64,000 nt of DNA from the NCBI RefSeq assembly GCF_021215455.1, contig NZ_JAJPWV010000001.1, positions 558,001 to 622,000 of the forward strand, in the 5' to 3' direction. The translations under genes and the position numbers were made by a program. Origin of the DNA: Mucilaginibacter roseus. Its GTDB lineage: Bacteria > Bacteroidota > Bacteroidia > Sphingobacteriales > Sphingobacteriaceae. The notes below the pieces were generated by a model. The model did no database searches and was not told where the DNA came from. It worked only from the letters and a program-made list of their open reading frames with translations. Shown here piece by piece: positions 18,201-26,479 of this stretch (positions within the stretch are counted from its first letter, which is position 1; every line of letters begins with the position of its first letter).

Positions 18201-19757
18201 TCAACACCGGGCGTGGGTTTGATCTCGCCGCCGCCGCACCACGATATTTATTCTATTGAGGATTTGGCGCAGTTGATATTCGATTTAAAGAATGCTAACC
18301 GTGCCGCGCGTATTAATGTTAAACTGGTATCAAAAGCCGGTGTGGGTACTATTGCCGCGGGTGTGGCTAAAGCCCACGCCGATGTTATACTGGTTGCAGG
18401 TTATGACGGCGGTACCGGTGCATCACCAATAAGCTCCATCAAGCACGCCGGTTTACCGTGGGAGCTCGGCTTGAGCGAGGCGCACCAAACACTGGTACGC
18501 AACAAACTGCGCAGTCGTGTAGTTCTGCAAACGGATGGTCAGCTAAAAACCGGACGTGATATTGCCATAGCTACCCTTTTGGGTGCCGAGGAGTGGGGCG
18601 TAGCCACTGCTGCTTTGGTTGCAGGCGGTTGTATCATGATGCGTAAATGTCATTTAAATACCTGCCCGGTAGGTGTAGCCACGCAAGATCCGGAACTGCG
18701 CAAACTGTTCTCTGGCGATCCGGAGCATGTGGTTAACCTTTTCAAATTCCTGGTACAGGAGTTCCGCGAGGTAATGGCCGAGTTAGGTTTCCGTACCGTT
18801 AACGAGATGGTTGGCCGTGTACAGTTCCTGAAAGTAAAAGATAATGTGAAGAGCTGGAAAGCCCGTACCATTGACCTGTCAGGCATCCTGCACCCGGTAA
18901 CCAACGCTAAAGGCGCTACCCTGTACAACAGCGAAAGCCAGGATCATGGCATGAGCAACATTATCGATTGGAAATTGCTTGAAGCAGCTAAACCGGCATT
19001 AGAGGATAAAACCCCGGTTTACGCGTCATTCAACGTAGTTAACGTTGACCGTACCATCGGTACCATGCTGTCAAACGAAATATCTAAAGTGTACGGTTCA
19101 GTAGGTTTACCAGCCAATACCATCAACTTTAAGTTTAAAGGCTCGGCCGGACAAAGCTTTGGCGCGTTCGCTACCAAAGGCGTGTCGTTTGAGCTGGAAG
19201 GCGAGGCTAACGATTATGTGGGCAAAGGCCTTTCGGGCGCTCAACTGGCTATCTATCCGGCAGCTAACGCTACGTTTAAGCCGTCAGAGAATATCATCAT
19301 CGGTAACGTGGCCTTGTATGGTGCCACTTCGGGTGAGTTGTTTGTAGGCGGTATGGCCGGCGAGCGTTTCGCGGTGCGTAACTCAGGTGCTACCACGGTA
19401 GTTGAAGGCGTGGGCGATCACGGTTGTGAGTACATGACTGGTGGCCGTGCGCTGATACTGGGTTCAACAGGCCGCAACTTCGCGGCAGGTATGAGCGGCG
19501 GTTTAGCCTGGGTGTACAATCCGGAGAATGACTTTGCCGAAAAATGTAACACCGAAATGGTTGATCTTGACCCGCTATCAGTTACTGATGAAGAAGAGAT
19601 ACTGACCTTACTGCGCAAGCACATACAGCTAACCGGCAGCAAGCTGGCACAAGGATTACTGGATAACTGGAACGAGGTATCAACCCAGTTTGTAAAGGTT
19701 TATCCAAAAGAGTACAAAAGAGTTATCGAACAATCACAATATCAAACTACAGCATAA
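15234..19757 (+). CDS. gltB: Glutamate synthase (NADPH) large subunit
   Basis: The protein has 1507 residues, full length. The glutaminase (Ntn) nucleophile is Cys20 in HDSCGTGF, so about 19 residues would be removed on maturation. The central domain spans roughly 460-750. The FMN-binding synthase domain (about 820-1190) shows GAMSFGSISHEAH, PGEGGQLPG, SPPPHHDIYS and GYDGGTGASP. The 3Fe-4S cysteines are C1133, C1139 and C1144. The GXGXG domain closes the protein. It makes two glutamates from glutamine and 2-oxoglutarate with GltD; gltD follows after 7 nt. Confidence 0.98.
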   Translation: MNQTDSHQGLYRPEFEHDSCGTGFITNINGHKEHRIVSDALTMLENMEHRGACGCDPESGDGAGILIQLPHELLMEECSNLEISLPEPGEYGVGMIFFPKDSTLKKACRTIIDKAVEKLGLHKLGYRKLTTDNSVIGETARSAEPDVEQIFVAKPHHILNIDDFERKLYVLRRYINKSVTEQFPKAADAFYFTSFSAKTIIYKGQLTTYQLRKYFSDLSDPRVASGFALIHSRFSTNTFPSWKLAQPFRLIAHNGEINTLTGNLNWFYSGLQSLASSYFTNEEMEMLLPVIDNNQSDSACLDNIIEILLHTGRSLPHVMMMLIPEAWDGNEQMDPIKKAFYEYHATLMEPWDGPAAISFTDGKLVGAVLDRNGLRPLRYAITSDGRVVAGSEAGVLIIDESTIVKKGRLQPGKMFLIDTEKGKIITDEEIKHQVASRQPYGRWLENYKIRLHELTEPRLAFASLSADSVYRYQKVFGYTREDTDLIIKSMALDGKEPIGSMGTDVPLAILSDKPQHLSSYFKQFFAQVTNPPIDPIRERLVMSLATFIGNNGNLLDEDKMHCHCVMLKHPILKNHQLEKLRSIDTGLFHAKTLQTYFKADGLPGSLEKGIARLCRYAEDAVDDGFEVLILSDRAVDSEHAPIPSLLAVSAVHHHLIKKGRRGAVGIVVESGDVWEVHHFACLLAFGATAINPYLALSTIETMMESGSLETSLDLRQLHKNYVKSVNDGLLKIFSKMGISTLQSYHGSQVFEILGINQDVVDNYFVGAVSRIGGLGLDEIARESLTKHRAGFNINKEDNAHLLPEGGIYQWKRRGEAHLFNPQTVHLLQHATRTNNYDVYKNYSKLINEQGEKHYTIRGLFDFAHHREPISIDEVEPAESILKRFATGAMSFGSISHEAHSTLAIAMNRIGGKSNTGEGGEDEMRYEKLPNGDSMRSAIKQVASARFGVTSNYLTNADELQIKMAQGAKPGEGGQLPGHKVDDWIAKTRHSTPGVGLISPPPHHDIYSIEDLAQLIFDLKNANRAARINVKLVSKAGVGTIAAGVAKAHADVILVAGYDGGTGASPISSIKHAGLPWELGLSEAHQTLVRNKLRSRVVLQTDGQLKTGRDIAIATLLGAEEWGVATAALVAGGCIMMRKCHLNTCPVGVATQDPELRKLFSGDPEHVVNLFKFLVQEFREVMAELGFRTVNEMVGRVQFLKVKDNVKSWKARTIDLSGILHPVTNAKGATLYNSESQDHGMSNIIDWKLLEAAKPALEDKTPVYASFNVVNVDRTIGTMLSNEISKVYGSVGLPANTINFKFKGSAGQSFGAFATKGVSFELEGEANDYVGKGLSGAQLAIYPAANATFKPSENIIIGNVALYGATSGELFVGGMAGERFAVRNSGATTVVEGVGDHGCEYMTGGRALILGSTGRNFAAGMSGGLAWVYNPENDFAEKCNTEMVDLDPLSVTDEEEILTLLRKHIQLTGSKLAQGLLDNWNEVSTQFVKVYPKEYKRVIEQSQYQTTA

Positions 19758-19764
19758 TTATACG

Positions 19765-21249
19765 ATGGGAAAACCAACAGGATTTCAGGAATTTAACAGG
19801 GAGCTTCCCGCTAAAACACCCGTTGCCGAACGTGTTAAAAATTATAACGAGTTTGTAGGATTGTATAGCGATGAAAAGCTGAACCAGCAATCGGCACGCT
19901 GCATGAACTGCGGTATCCCGTTTTGCCACTCAGGTTGTCCGCTGGGCAACATTATCCCTGAATTTAACGATGCCGTTTACCGTAAAAATTGGGAAGAGGC
20001 ATATAACATTTTATCATCAACCAATAATTTTCCGGAGTTTACCGGTCGGATATGCCCGGCTCCGTGCGAGTCGGCCTGCGTGCTGGGTATCAACAAACCG
20101 GCCGTAGCTATTGAGGAGATTGAGAAACATATCATCGAGATAGCCTACTCTAAAAATCTGGTTAAGCCTACCGCACCGCTTATTAAAACCGGTAAAACGG
20201 TGGCGGTTGTAGGTTCTGGTCCGGCGGGTTTGGCTGCTGCGGCTCAACTGGCAAAGGCCGGCCATAGTGTAACTGTTTTTGAGCGCGACGACCGTGCAGG
20301 TGGTTTATTACGTTATGGTATTCCGGATTTTAAACTGGAAAAATGGGTGATAGATCGCCGTGTAAAGGTGATGGAAGACGACGGCGTAGTGTTTAAATAC
20401 AATACCGAGGTTGGTAAAGATATTGCCGCTGATGAAATAGTGCGCAGCTTTGACGCCGTTGTTTTAGCCGGTGGTTCAACCATTCCGCGCGATTTAAAAA
20501 TCCCTGGCCGTGAGTTGAAAGGCATTCACTTCGCTATGGACTTTTTGAAACAACAGAACAAACGTGTTGGCGATAGCCCTTTCACTGCCGAGGATATTTT
20601 AGCTACCGATAAAGATGTAATCGTTATTGGTGGTGGCGATACCGGGTCAGATTGTGTGGGTACATCAAACCGCCAGGGCGCGCGCTCAATTAAGCAGTTT
20701 GAGGTAATGTTCAAGCCTGCTGATTCACGCCCGAGCAGCACGCCATGGCCAAGTTTCCCTGGCCCGGCAGTGTTAAAGATCACCAGCTCGCACGAGGAAG
20801 GTGCCGACCGTTACTGGAGCATCAACACCAAGGAATTTTTAGGTGATGAAAATGGTAACCTGCGCGCCGTAAAAGTGGTTGACCTTGAATGGGAAGTTGA
20901 CTTTTTAGACCGCCCGGTTAAGTTTACCGAGGTTGCCGGTACTGAACGTGAGCTGCCTTGCCAACGTGTGTTCCTGGCCATGGGTTTCGTACATCCGCAA
21001 TTTGAGGGTGCCCTTGAAACTTTAGGTGTTGAGCTTGACGAACGCAAGAATGTTAAGGCTACTGAAGGCGTTTACCGTACTAACGTGAGCAAGGTATTTG
21101 CCGCAGGCGATATGCGCCGCGGTCAATCGCTGGTAGTATGGGCAATATCTGAAGGCCGTGAAGCTGCACGTAAGGTTGATGAATTCCTGATGGGGCACTC
21201 TATACTGGAAAGCAAAGATGGCGTTAACGAGTTTGAACAGGCTTATTAG
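19765..21249 (+). CDS. gltD: Glutamate synthase small subunit
   Basis: The 494-residue protein has an N-terminal cysteine-rich domain with C46-x2-C49-x4-C54-x3-C58 and CPAPCESAC, which bind two 4Fe-4S clusters. Two dinucleotide-binding folds follow: VVGSGPAGLAAAAQLA (FAD) and VIGGGDTGSDCVG (NADPH). FAAGDMRRGQSLVVWA is the second FAD contact. It passes electrons from NADPH to the GltB FMN. It is co-transcribed with gltB and followed by a strong terminator. Confidence 0.98.
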   Translation: MGKPTGFQEFNRELPAKTPVAERVKNYNEFVGLYSDEKLNQQSARCMNCGIPFCHSGCPLGNIIPEFNDAVYRKNWEEAYNILSSTNNFPEFTGRICPAPCESACVLGINKPAVAIEEIEKHIIEIAYSKNLVKPTAPLIKTGKTVAVVGSGPAGLAAAAQLAKAGHSVTVFERDDRAGGLLRYGIPDFKLEKWVIDRRVKVMEDDGVVFKYNTEVGKDIAADEIVRSFDAVVLAGGSTIPRDLKIPGRELKGIHFAMDFLKQQNKRVGDSPFTAEDILATDKDVIVIGGGDTGSDCVGTSNRQGARSIKQFEVMFKPADSRPSSTPWPSFPGPAVLKITSSHEEGADRYWSINTKEFLGDENGNLRAVKVVDLEWEVDFLDRPVKFTEVAGTERELPCQRVFLAMGFVHPQFEGALETLGVELDERKNVKATEGVYRTNVSKVFAAGDMRRGQSLVVWAISEGREAARKVDEFLMGHSILESKDGVNEFEQAY

Positions 21250-21317
21250 TCATCGGGCATGGTCATTAGTCATTGTGGACGGTGATAAATGAAATAAATC
21301 CTAATAATATGAGTATG

Positions 21318-21347
21318 GCCGGGTGCGCAAAACGCCCGGCTTTTTTT
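21318..21347 (+). terminator. Intrinsic terminator of gltBD
   Basis: The hairpin GCCGGGTG / CGCCCGGC has an 8-bp stem with one G-U pair and a 7-nt loop, and is followed by seven T. It lies 69 nt past the gltD stop. Confidence 0.9.
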
Positions 21348-21387
21348 GTCGTTATAATACAATTTAGGACTAAAGCGTTTATTTAAG

Positions 21388-21836
21388 GTGAAAATTTCAA
21401 CTCAGATAACCGAACGTGAATTCATTCAACTGCAATATCTGCTGTCGTACCGACGGCCTACAGCCATATTTGTAACAGTATTTGGCGCTTAAATGCTAAT
21501 GGCTGCAATAGCGCAATCATTGACAAGTTTTACGGAGATTGATCTGAGTATTGGGTATATACTGGGCGGTTATTTGCTGTTGAGAGCCGTGTTGATTTAT
21601 TTTTTCTCAAAACGTAATTATAACAGCAACGCACTGATCAGGGAGCGGTATATGTATGAATTTTTACCTGGCAAAATTTTTATAAGATAATCGAGCATAG
21701 AAATTGGTTTCTGCTGTATCAAAGCACTAATCTGGCTAACATGATACCCAAAACGCAATTAAGCCAGCAACAAATCAACGAAATACGATGGCTGTTGCAA
21801 AATGTGCCTGTGAAGAATAAGAAGTTGAAGAAATAA
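21388..21836 (+). pseudogene. Decayed YcxB-like membrane protein gene
   Basis: Three pieces read as one former protein. From the GTG at 21388, TQITEREFIQLQYLLSYRRP runs to an in-frame TAA at 21490. From the ATG at 21493 in the same frame there is a hydrophobic segment, then NSNALIRERYMYEF. After a frame change near 21665 comes WQNFYKIIEHRNWFLLYQS and then MIPKTQLSQQQINEIRWLL, ending with TAA at 21836. The order (two membrane segments, W-x-x-x-Y-K-I, NWFLLYQS, IPK) is that of YcxB-like proteins, but most of the central beta domain is missing. One nonsense change and one frameshifting deletion are the simplest reading. Confidence 0.7.
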
Positions 21837-21963
21837 GTTAGAAGGGAGTTGTACTTTACTTATTAGTTCTACAACGCCGTCATTTAGAGTGATAGCGAGA
21901 AATTTGCACGCGTTCAAAACCCTTATTATATCGTCCCTAAAGTAGGACCTTTCTTTTTTTTAG

Positions 21964-21991
21964 CCCTCCCTTTGGGAGGGTTGGGTGGGTT
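21964..21991. repeat. CCTCC/GGAGG hairpin repeat next to the MFS gene
   Basis: CCCTCCC-TTT-GGGAGGG (21964-21980) is followed by TTGGGTGGG. It resembles the GC-rich elements in the his operon. It lies at the 3' end of the MFS gene and could help end transcription from either side, though the U-tract is weak. Confidence 0.5.
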
Positions 21992-21992
21992 T

Positions 21993-23162
21993 TCACTGCT
22001 TTAACTTTGAAGATAGCAAAGTAACCGTCAACCCCATCACGGCAATAATAGTGTATGATACCCTTAAATTAGTTGCCGCTGCCGCAAAACCTATAATAGG
22101 CGGCCCTAACAGAAAGCCTAAGAAACCGACAGTTGATACCGCCGCCAATGCCACCCCTGCGGAAATGGTGGTTGATTTACCGGCTTCGCCGTACACAAGT
22201 GGTATGATGGATGATACTCCAAAACCAACAATAAAAAAGCCCGCTATGGCAGTATATAAGTGAGGGAATATAACTGAAAGCAACAATCCTGCGGCTATTA
22301 AACTACCGCTTATCTGCAGCATGGTTTTCATGCCGAAACGAGCCGTAAACCAATCGGCTACAAAGCGCCCGCCAGCCATGGTACACATGTAAGCCGTATA
22401 CCCGGCGCCAATCCACGCTTTTTCGGCGTGTACAATTTCTTTAAAGTAGATGCCGCCCCAATCAACCATGGCACCCTCGCACATCAGGCCTGAAAAAGCG
22501 ATTACGCCCAATAGCATCAATGCCTTATCGGGTTTGGCAAATACAGGCTGATCAACTGCTACCGTGCCCTCATCTTTAATAACAAAGCCCGAGCTGATAG
22601 CCGCTATTACCAACGCCGCCGAAGTAATTATTACGTAGTGCCAAAATGGGATCAATCCGAATCCTATCATCATGGTACCGATTGATGCACCGGTAAAACC
22701 CGCCAGGCTCCACAAGCCATGGAATGAGGCCATTATTGGCTTACGGTACATGGCCTCAACCTGTACAGCCTGGGTATTCACCGCGATGTTTACCATATTG
22801 CCGCTGAAGCCAAACGCAAACAGGCCGCCCAATAAAGCATATACAGATGGAGAAAGGCCTATAACAACCAGTGTTAAAGCATATACTACCGTAGCTGCCA
22901 ATACTATTTTACGGCTGCCGAACTTTGCGGTGAACCAGCCTGAAAAAGGTAAGGCTACCATCAAACCTGCCGGTAGGGCTAAAAGCAACCCGCCAACTTC
23001 GGCTTCATTGAGATGGAATTTTTGCTGAAATGTAGGTATACGTGAGGCCCAGCTGGCAAAACATAAACCTTGCGTAAAAAATAACGCGCTTACTGCAACC
23101 CTGTGCGCAAGGCGCGACACACTTTTTACCGGGGCGTTAACTGTTATAGCTATATCGTTCAT
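21993..23162 (-). CDS. MFS transporter (YbjJ-like)
   Basis: The protein has 389 residues from the ATG at 23162; an in-frame TTG at 23168 is less likely. Twelve hydrophobic segments are visible. The inner-membrane major facilitator signature GWFTAKFGSRKI is in the loop after the second helix. The sequence FFTQGLCFASWASRIPTFQQKFHLNEAEVG near the N-terminus is typical of the YbjJ-like group, whose substrate is not established. It is a single gene, convergent with the decayed YcxB-like gene. Confidence 0.8.
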   Translation of the reverse strand: MNDIAITVNAPVKSVSRLAHRVAVSALFFTQGLCFASWASRIPTFQQKFHLNEAEVGGLLLALPAGLMVALPFSGWFTAKFGSRKIVLAATVVYALTLVVIGLSPSVYALLGGLFAFGFSGNMVNIAVNTQAVQVEAMYRKPIMASFHGLWSLAGFTGASIGTMMIGFGLIPFWHYVIITSAALVIAAISSGFVIKDEGTVAVDQPVFAKPDKALMLLGVIAFSGLMCEGAMVDWGGIYFKEIVHAEKAWIGAGYTAYMCTMAGGRFVADWFTARFGMKTMLQISGSLIAAGLLLSVIFPHLYTAIAGFFIVGFGVSSIIPLVYGEAGKSTTISAGVALAAVSTVGFLGFLLGPPIIGFAAAATNLRVSYTIIAVMGLTVTLLSSKLKQ

Positions 23163-23272
23163 CTCCAATCCAAAATATAATGCAAAATTACAAATTTTAA
23201 TTGGTGTAAATAATACACTAACTTGTTGCTTTTATAATATTACAAAACGATGAATAGCGATATTGATCCGGT

Positions 23273-23932
23273 TTATTTATCTCCGGGATGCTTTTTATTA
23301 TCGAGCAGCATTTGCAGCATTTTGGTAACGCGCGCTTCCCTCGTTTTTTCCTGTTTGGCGCTTACTATCCAAACTACATATTCCTTTTTGTGCGTATACG
23401 CTAATTTGTTAAAGTATTCTATAGCTGCGGGATGTGCACTTAATGTTTGCTGTACATCCAAGGGCAGTGTTACTAATCTTTTTTCGGTATCGATGTACTG
23501 CGCGTAATTGTTTTGCGGAATGGCATCGTTTCTGGAGGCGGATCTGTTCACTAAAGATTCCGGTTTAAATCTAAGGGCAGTCCAGGTTTTATCAATCGCC
23601 GCGGAGGTTACCGGTCGCAAACAATAATTTGCCATCACATCCCAACTGCCCATTATTTCCAGATCGGTGCTGATATTGCTGGTTTTCTTTGGGAATATAA
23701 TCCACAGTAATGTTTGTGGTTGTAGTTTTTGAGATAAGATGCCAATATCACGGATTAATTCAGCATTGCTCTTTACAAATAATTGAATGCCGTGGAAGCT
23801 TTCATTCAAATCATAGTTAATCATGATCTCCTCATCGGCATCAAAAATTGTAAGATAATCATCCGGCGCATTAAGCAACACCCAGCGCTGTCCGGCTTTC
23901 ATCTGTAATTTTTTGGCGAGTGAACTGATCAT
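23273..23932 (-). CDS. YdeI/OmpD-associated family protein
   Basis: The protein has 219 residues and no signal peptide. The C-terminal part, LVTLPLDVQQTLSAHPAAIEYFNKLAYTHKKEYVVWI followed by AKQEKTREARVTKMLQML, is the YdeI/OmpD-associated C-terminal domain. The N-terminal part resembles the accompanying domain (GQRWVLLNAPDDYL and LLWIIFPKK). The molecular role is unknown; family names refer to envelope stress or bacteriocin protection. The ATG overlaps the trmH-like stop by 4 nt, so the two are coupled. Confidence 0.75.
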   Translation of the reverse strand: MISSLAKKLQMKAGQRWVLLNAPDDYLTIFDADEEIMINYDLNESFHGIQLFVKSNAELIRDIGILSQKLQPQTLLWIIFPKKTSNISTDLEIMGSWDVMANYCLRPVTSAAIDKTWTALRFKPESLVNRSASRNDAIPQNNYAQYIDTEKRLVTLPLDVQQTLSAHPAAIEYFNKLAYTHKKEYVVWIVSAKQEKTREARVTKMLQMLLDNKKHPGDK

Positions 23933-24462
23933 GCTTTGCTAAGCTTACTAAAAAAATCCCAAAGTACAATACCTGCCGATACCACTATATTGAACGAATG
24001 CTTGGTGCCAAACTGTGGTATTTCAATACAAGCATCAATCTCCTGCATTACTTTGTCGCTCACACCATTCACCTCATTGCCGAATATCAGCGCATACTTT
24101 TCGACAGGGTTGGGTTGGTAAGTGTCCAGCATCAGGCTGTTTTCAGCCTGTTCAATCGCGATTATTTTATAGCCCTCGCCGCGCAATTTTTGTACGGCTT
24201 CAAGCGGTGTTTGATAATATTCCCAGTCCATTGAGGTGGTGGCGCCAAGCGCGGTTTTCTCAATCTCACGGTGAGGCGGGCAGGCGGTTATTCCGCACAG
24301 CACAACTTTTTCTACCGCGAAGCCATCAGATGTACGAAATATGGAGCCGATGTTGTGCATGCTTCTCACGTTATCTAATACTACGGCTACGGGTAGCTTT
24401 TCCTGTTCTTTAAACTCATCTACTGTGGCCCGGTTCAGCTCATCAAGCTTTAATTTACGCAT
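23929..24462 (-). CDS. TrmH/SpoU-family RNA 2'-O-methyltransferase
   Basis: The protein has 177 residues from the ATG at 24462. Three SPOUT motifs are visible: LDNVRSMHNIGSIFRTSDGF, ALIFGNEVNGVS and IPQFGTKHSFNIVVSAGIVLWDF. These form the trefoil-knot SAM site. It methylates ribose 2'-OH in tRNA or rRNA; the target cannot be read from sequence. There is no N-terminal substrate domain, as in TrmL-like enzymes. It is upstream of, and overlaps, the YdeI-like gene. Confidence 0.88.
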   Translation of the reverse strand: MRKLKLDELNRATVDEFKEQEKLPVAVVLDNVRSMHNIGSIFRTSDGFAVEKVVLCGITACPPHREIEKTALGATTSMDWEYYQTPLEAVQKLRGEGYKIIAIEQAENSLMLDTYQPNPVEKYALIFGNEVNGVSDKVMQEIDACIEIPQFGTKHSFNIVVSAGIVLWDFFSKLSKA

Positions 24463-24562
24463 GGCCAAAGTTATCAAATCAGCCTGTATAAACAATATTT
24501 AGCGGTTGAGGTTCACTTGCACATCAGCCTAAACATAGCTACATTGCGCAAAATTATCTGCC

Positions 24563-24853
24563 ATGAAACAGTATCTTCTCACTGCGTTCGACCACACAGA
24601 CGCTGAAGCCCTGCAACGCCGTTTAAACGCAAGGCCACATCACCTCGAATTAGTGAAAAGGTTGAAAGCATCAGGTAACTTTGTTGTCGGCGGCGCGATG
24701 CTTAATGATGAAGGTAACATGATCGGTTCAACCATGATCGTTCAGTTTGAGAGCGATGAGCAACTGGAGCAATGGAAACAAAACGACCCTTACGTAACGG
24801 GCAAAGTTTGGGACAGGATAGAGGTAAGGCCTTTTAAAGTGGCCGACGTATAA
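24563..24853 (+). CDS. YciI family protein
   Basis: The 96-residue single domain begins with MKQYLLTAFDHTD and contains RRLNARPHHLELVKRL, the usual conserved His, and ASGNFVVGGAMLND. The DPYV motif near the C-terminus is typical of this ferredoxin-like fold. The function is not established for most members. It is divergent from the methyltransferase gene and 31 nt before the NIPSNAP gene, possibly in one transcript. Confidence 0.85.
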   Translation: MKQYLLTAFDHTDAEALQRRLNARPHHLELVKRLKASGNFVVGGAMLNDEGNMIGSTMIVQFESDEQLEQWKQNDPYVTGKVWDRIEVRPFKVADV

Positions 24854-24884
24854 CTAAATTAAACACACCAATTTTATAATAATT

Positions 24885-25667
24885 ATGATGTCTGTTAATA
24901 AAATAAAGTCTGCACTGACTTTTATATTTATAATCACCCTGGCTTTTACTGCGGGTGCTAAGGATGGCAGCTATTACCAGCTCAAAGTGTATCATTACAA
25001 AACAGAAGCGCAGTTTAATCAGCTGAATACTTATTTGCAGCAAGCTTATGTACCTGCTCTGCATCGCCATGGTATAAAAAAGGTAGGGGTGTTTGCCACA
25101 TTACCAACTGACACAGCCGACAAGCGCGTTTACGTTTTCATCCCTATGAAGGGGCTAAACAAGCTGGAAGAGCTGGAGCATGAACTTTCTGCCGATCAGC
25201 GTTACCTGGCTGATGGCGCTGCTTACCTGAATGCGCCTTACAATACCGCGCCTTATGCCCGCATTGAAAATATACTGCTTAAAGCCTTTTTAGGCATGCC
25301 CGGTGCGGAAGTGCCTTCGCTAAAATCGCCAAAGGCCGAGCGTATTTACGAATTGCGCAGCTATGAAAGCGCTACCGAAAAGTACCATCAAAACAAGGTT
25401 GACATGTTTAACATTGGCGATGAGATAGCCCTGTTTAAACGTCTTGATTTTAATGCGGTTTTCTATTCTCAGGTACTATCGGGCGGAAGGATGCCTAACC
25501 TGATGTACATGACGGCCTTTAACAACAAGCAGGACCGCGACAGACACTGGGATGCGTTTAGCGCCGATCCGCAGTGGAAGATATTATCGGGCAAGCCGGA
25601 GTATAAAAATAATGTGTCGCGTAACGAGATCGTATTTGTTAAGCCGATGGATTATTCTGATTTTTAG
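24885..25667 (+). CDS. Secreted NIPSNAP family protein
   Basis: The protein has 260 residues with a signal peptide that ends near TAGAKDG. Two NIPSNAP-type repeats are visible: YYQLKVYHYKTEAQFNQL and RIYELRSYESATEKYHQNK. The second ends with VFYSQVLSGGRMPNLMYMTAF and the family's W-x-x-F motif. It is periplasmic or secreted and its role is unknown. Two adjacent ATG codons (24885, 24888) are possible starts. Confidence 0.85.
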   Translation: MMSVNKIKSALTFIFIITLAFTAGAKDGSYYQLKVYHYKTEAQFNQLNTYLQQAYVPALHRHGIKKVGVFATLPTDTADKRVYVFIPMKGLNKLEELEHELSADQRYLADGAAYLNAPYNTAPYARIENILLKAFLGMPGAEVPSLKSPKAERIYELRSYESATEKYHQNKVDMFNIGDEIALFKRLDFNAVFYSQVLSGGRMPNLMYMTAFNNKQDRDRHWDAFSADPQWKILSGKPEYKNNVSRNEIVFVKPMDYSDF

Positions 25668-25713
25668 TGCATTAGCATCTATTCAAAAAAATAAAATAAT
25701 TTTCTGCCGGCAG

Positions 25714-25740
25714 GCAACCCTTGCCCCAACTCTGGCGTAA
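25714..25740 (+). promoter_or_regulatory. Possible ECF-type promoter upstream of the sigma gene
   Basis: GCAACC (25714-25719) and CGTAA (25736-25740) are separated by 16 nt, which fits the AAC / CGT pattern of many ECF promoters. It stands out from the AT-rich surroundings. It would give a leader of about 100 nt and point to autoregulation. This is inference from motif shape only. Confidence 0.35.
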
Positions 25741-25840
25741 TTGCTTATAAATAAGTTAAAATAAACGGCATGTTTATATTGGCTTAAGCAGTTACATGCT
25801 ATTTTTAAAGTAATTAATAGGACCGGCCCCCACCCGATCT

Positions 25841-26479
25841 ATGGCAGAAAAAGACTTAAAGGAGCTTATTGAAGGCTGCATTCGGCAAAACCGGCAATGC
25901 CAAAAGCAACTGTATAAAAATTTTTACAGTTACGCTATGGCCATTTGCCTGCGCTATGCTAATGACCGGGATGAAGCCGCAGGTATCATGAACCAGGGAT
26001 TCTTTAAGGTATTTAAATACCTGAAGAACTATGATGAGAACCGTCCATTTAAAATATGGCTCGGTAAGATCATGACCAATACGGCTATTGATAGTTACCG
26101 GGCTGCGGCGCGCATGGTAGCGGTTGATGAGCTGGACAAGGCAGAACATGTAAGCGATGTTGAAATGGCGGATAAGCGCTTAAATTATAATGATTTACTG
26201 AGTATGATACAGCGTTTACCGCGTGCCTATCGCCTGGTGTTCAACCTGTTTGCGGTAGAGGGATATTCACACGAGGAGATTGCTGACATGCTGCAGATCA
26301 GTACGGGCGCGTCAAAGTCAAACCTGCACAAGGCGAGGCAAAAACTAAAGATGATGATAACCGAGGCAGATAGACGCGATGCCGGTAATTATGGAGCAGG
26401 GGCAGGTTACGCGCCCATAGTGGCTATAAACGGTATGCGTTTGAATACGAATTATATACTCAACAATTTTTTAAGGTGA
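25841..26479 (+). CDS. ECF RNA polymerase sigma factor
   Basis: The protein has 212 residues. Region 2 covers about 25-95 (YANDRDEAAGIMNQGFFKVFKYL and FKIWLGKIMTNTAIDSYRA). Region 4 covers about 125-180 with the helix-turn-helix YSHEEIADMLQISTGASKSNLHKARQKLK. It steers core polymerase to envelope-related promoters. The stop overlaps the start of the next gene by 1 nt, the usual layout for a sigma/anti-sigma pair. A Gly/Ala/Tyr-rich tail of about 30 residues follows region 4, slightly longer than usual. Confidence 0.9.
   Translation: MAEKDLKELIEGCIRQNRQCQKQLYKNFYSYAMAICLRYANDRDEAAGIMNQGFFKVFKYLKNYDENRPFKIWLGKIMTNTAIDSYRAAARMVAVDELDKAEHVSDVEMADKRLNYNDLLSMIQRLPRAYRLVFNLFAVEGYSHEEIADMLQISTGASKSNLHKARQKLKMMITEADRRDAGNYGAGAGYAPIVAINGMRLNTNYILNNFLR

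Noticed and set aside
21493..21690. 65-codon membrane ORF taken as a standalone gene
   Set aside because: Sequence before and after it continues the same YcxB-like protein, so it is a piece of a decayed gene.
21933..21960. Hairpin GTCC / GGAC followed by a T run, as a terminator
   Set aside because: The stem has only 4 bp. It shares a CTAAAGTA loop with the good terminator at 29668, but it is too weak to call.
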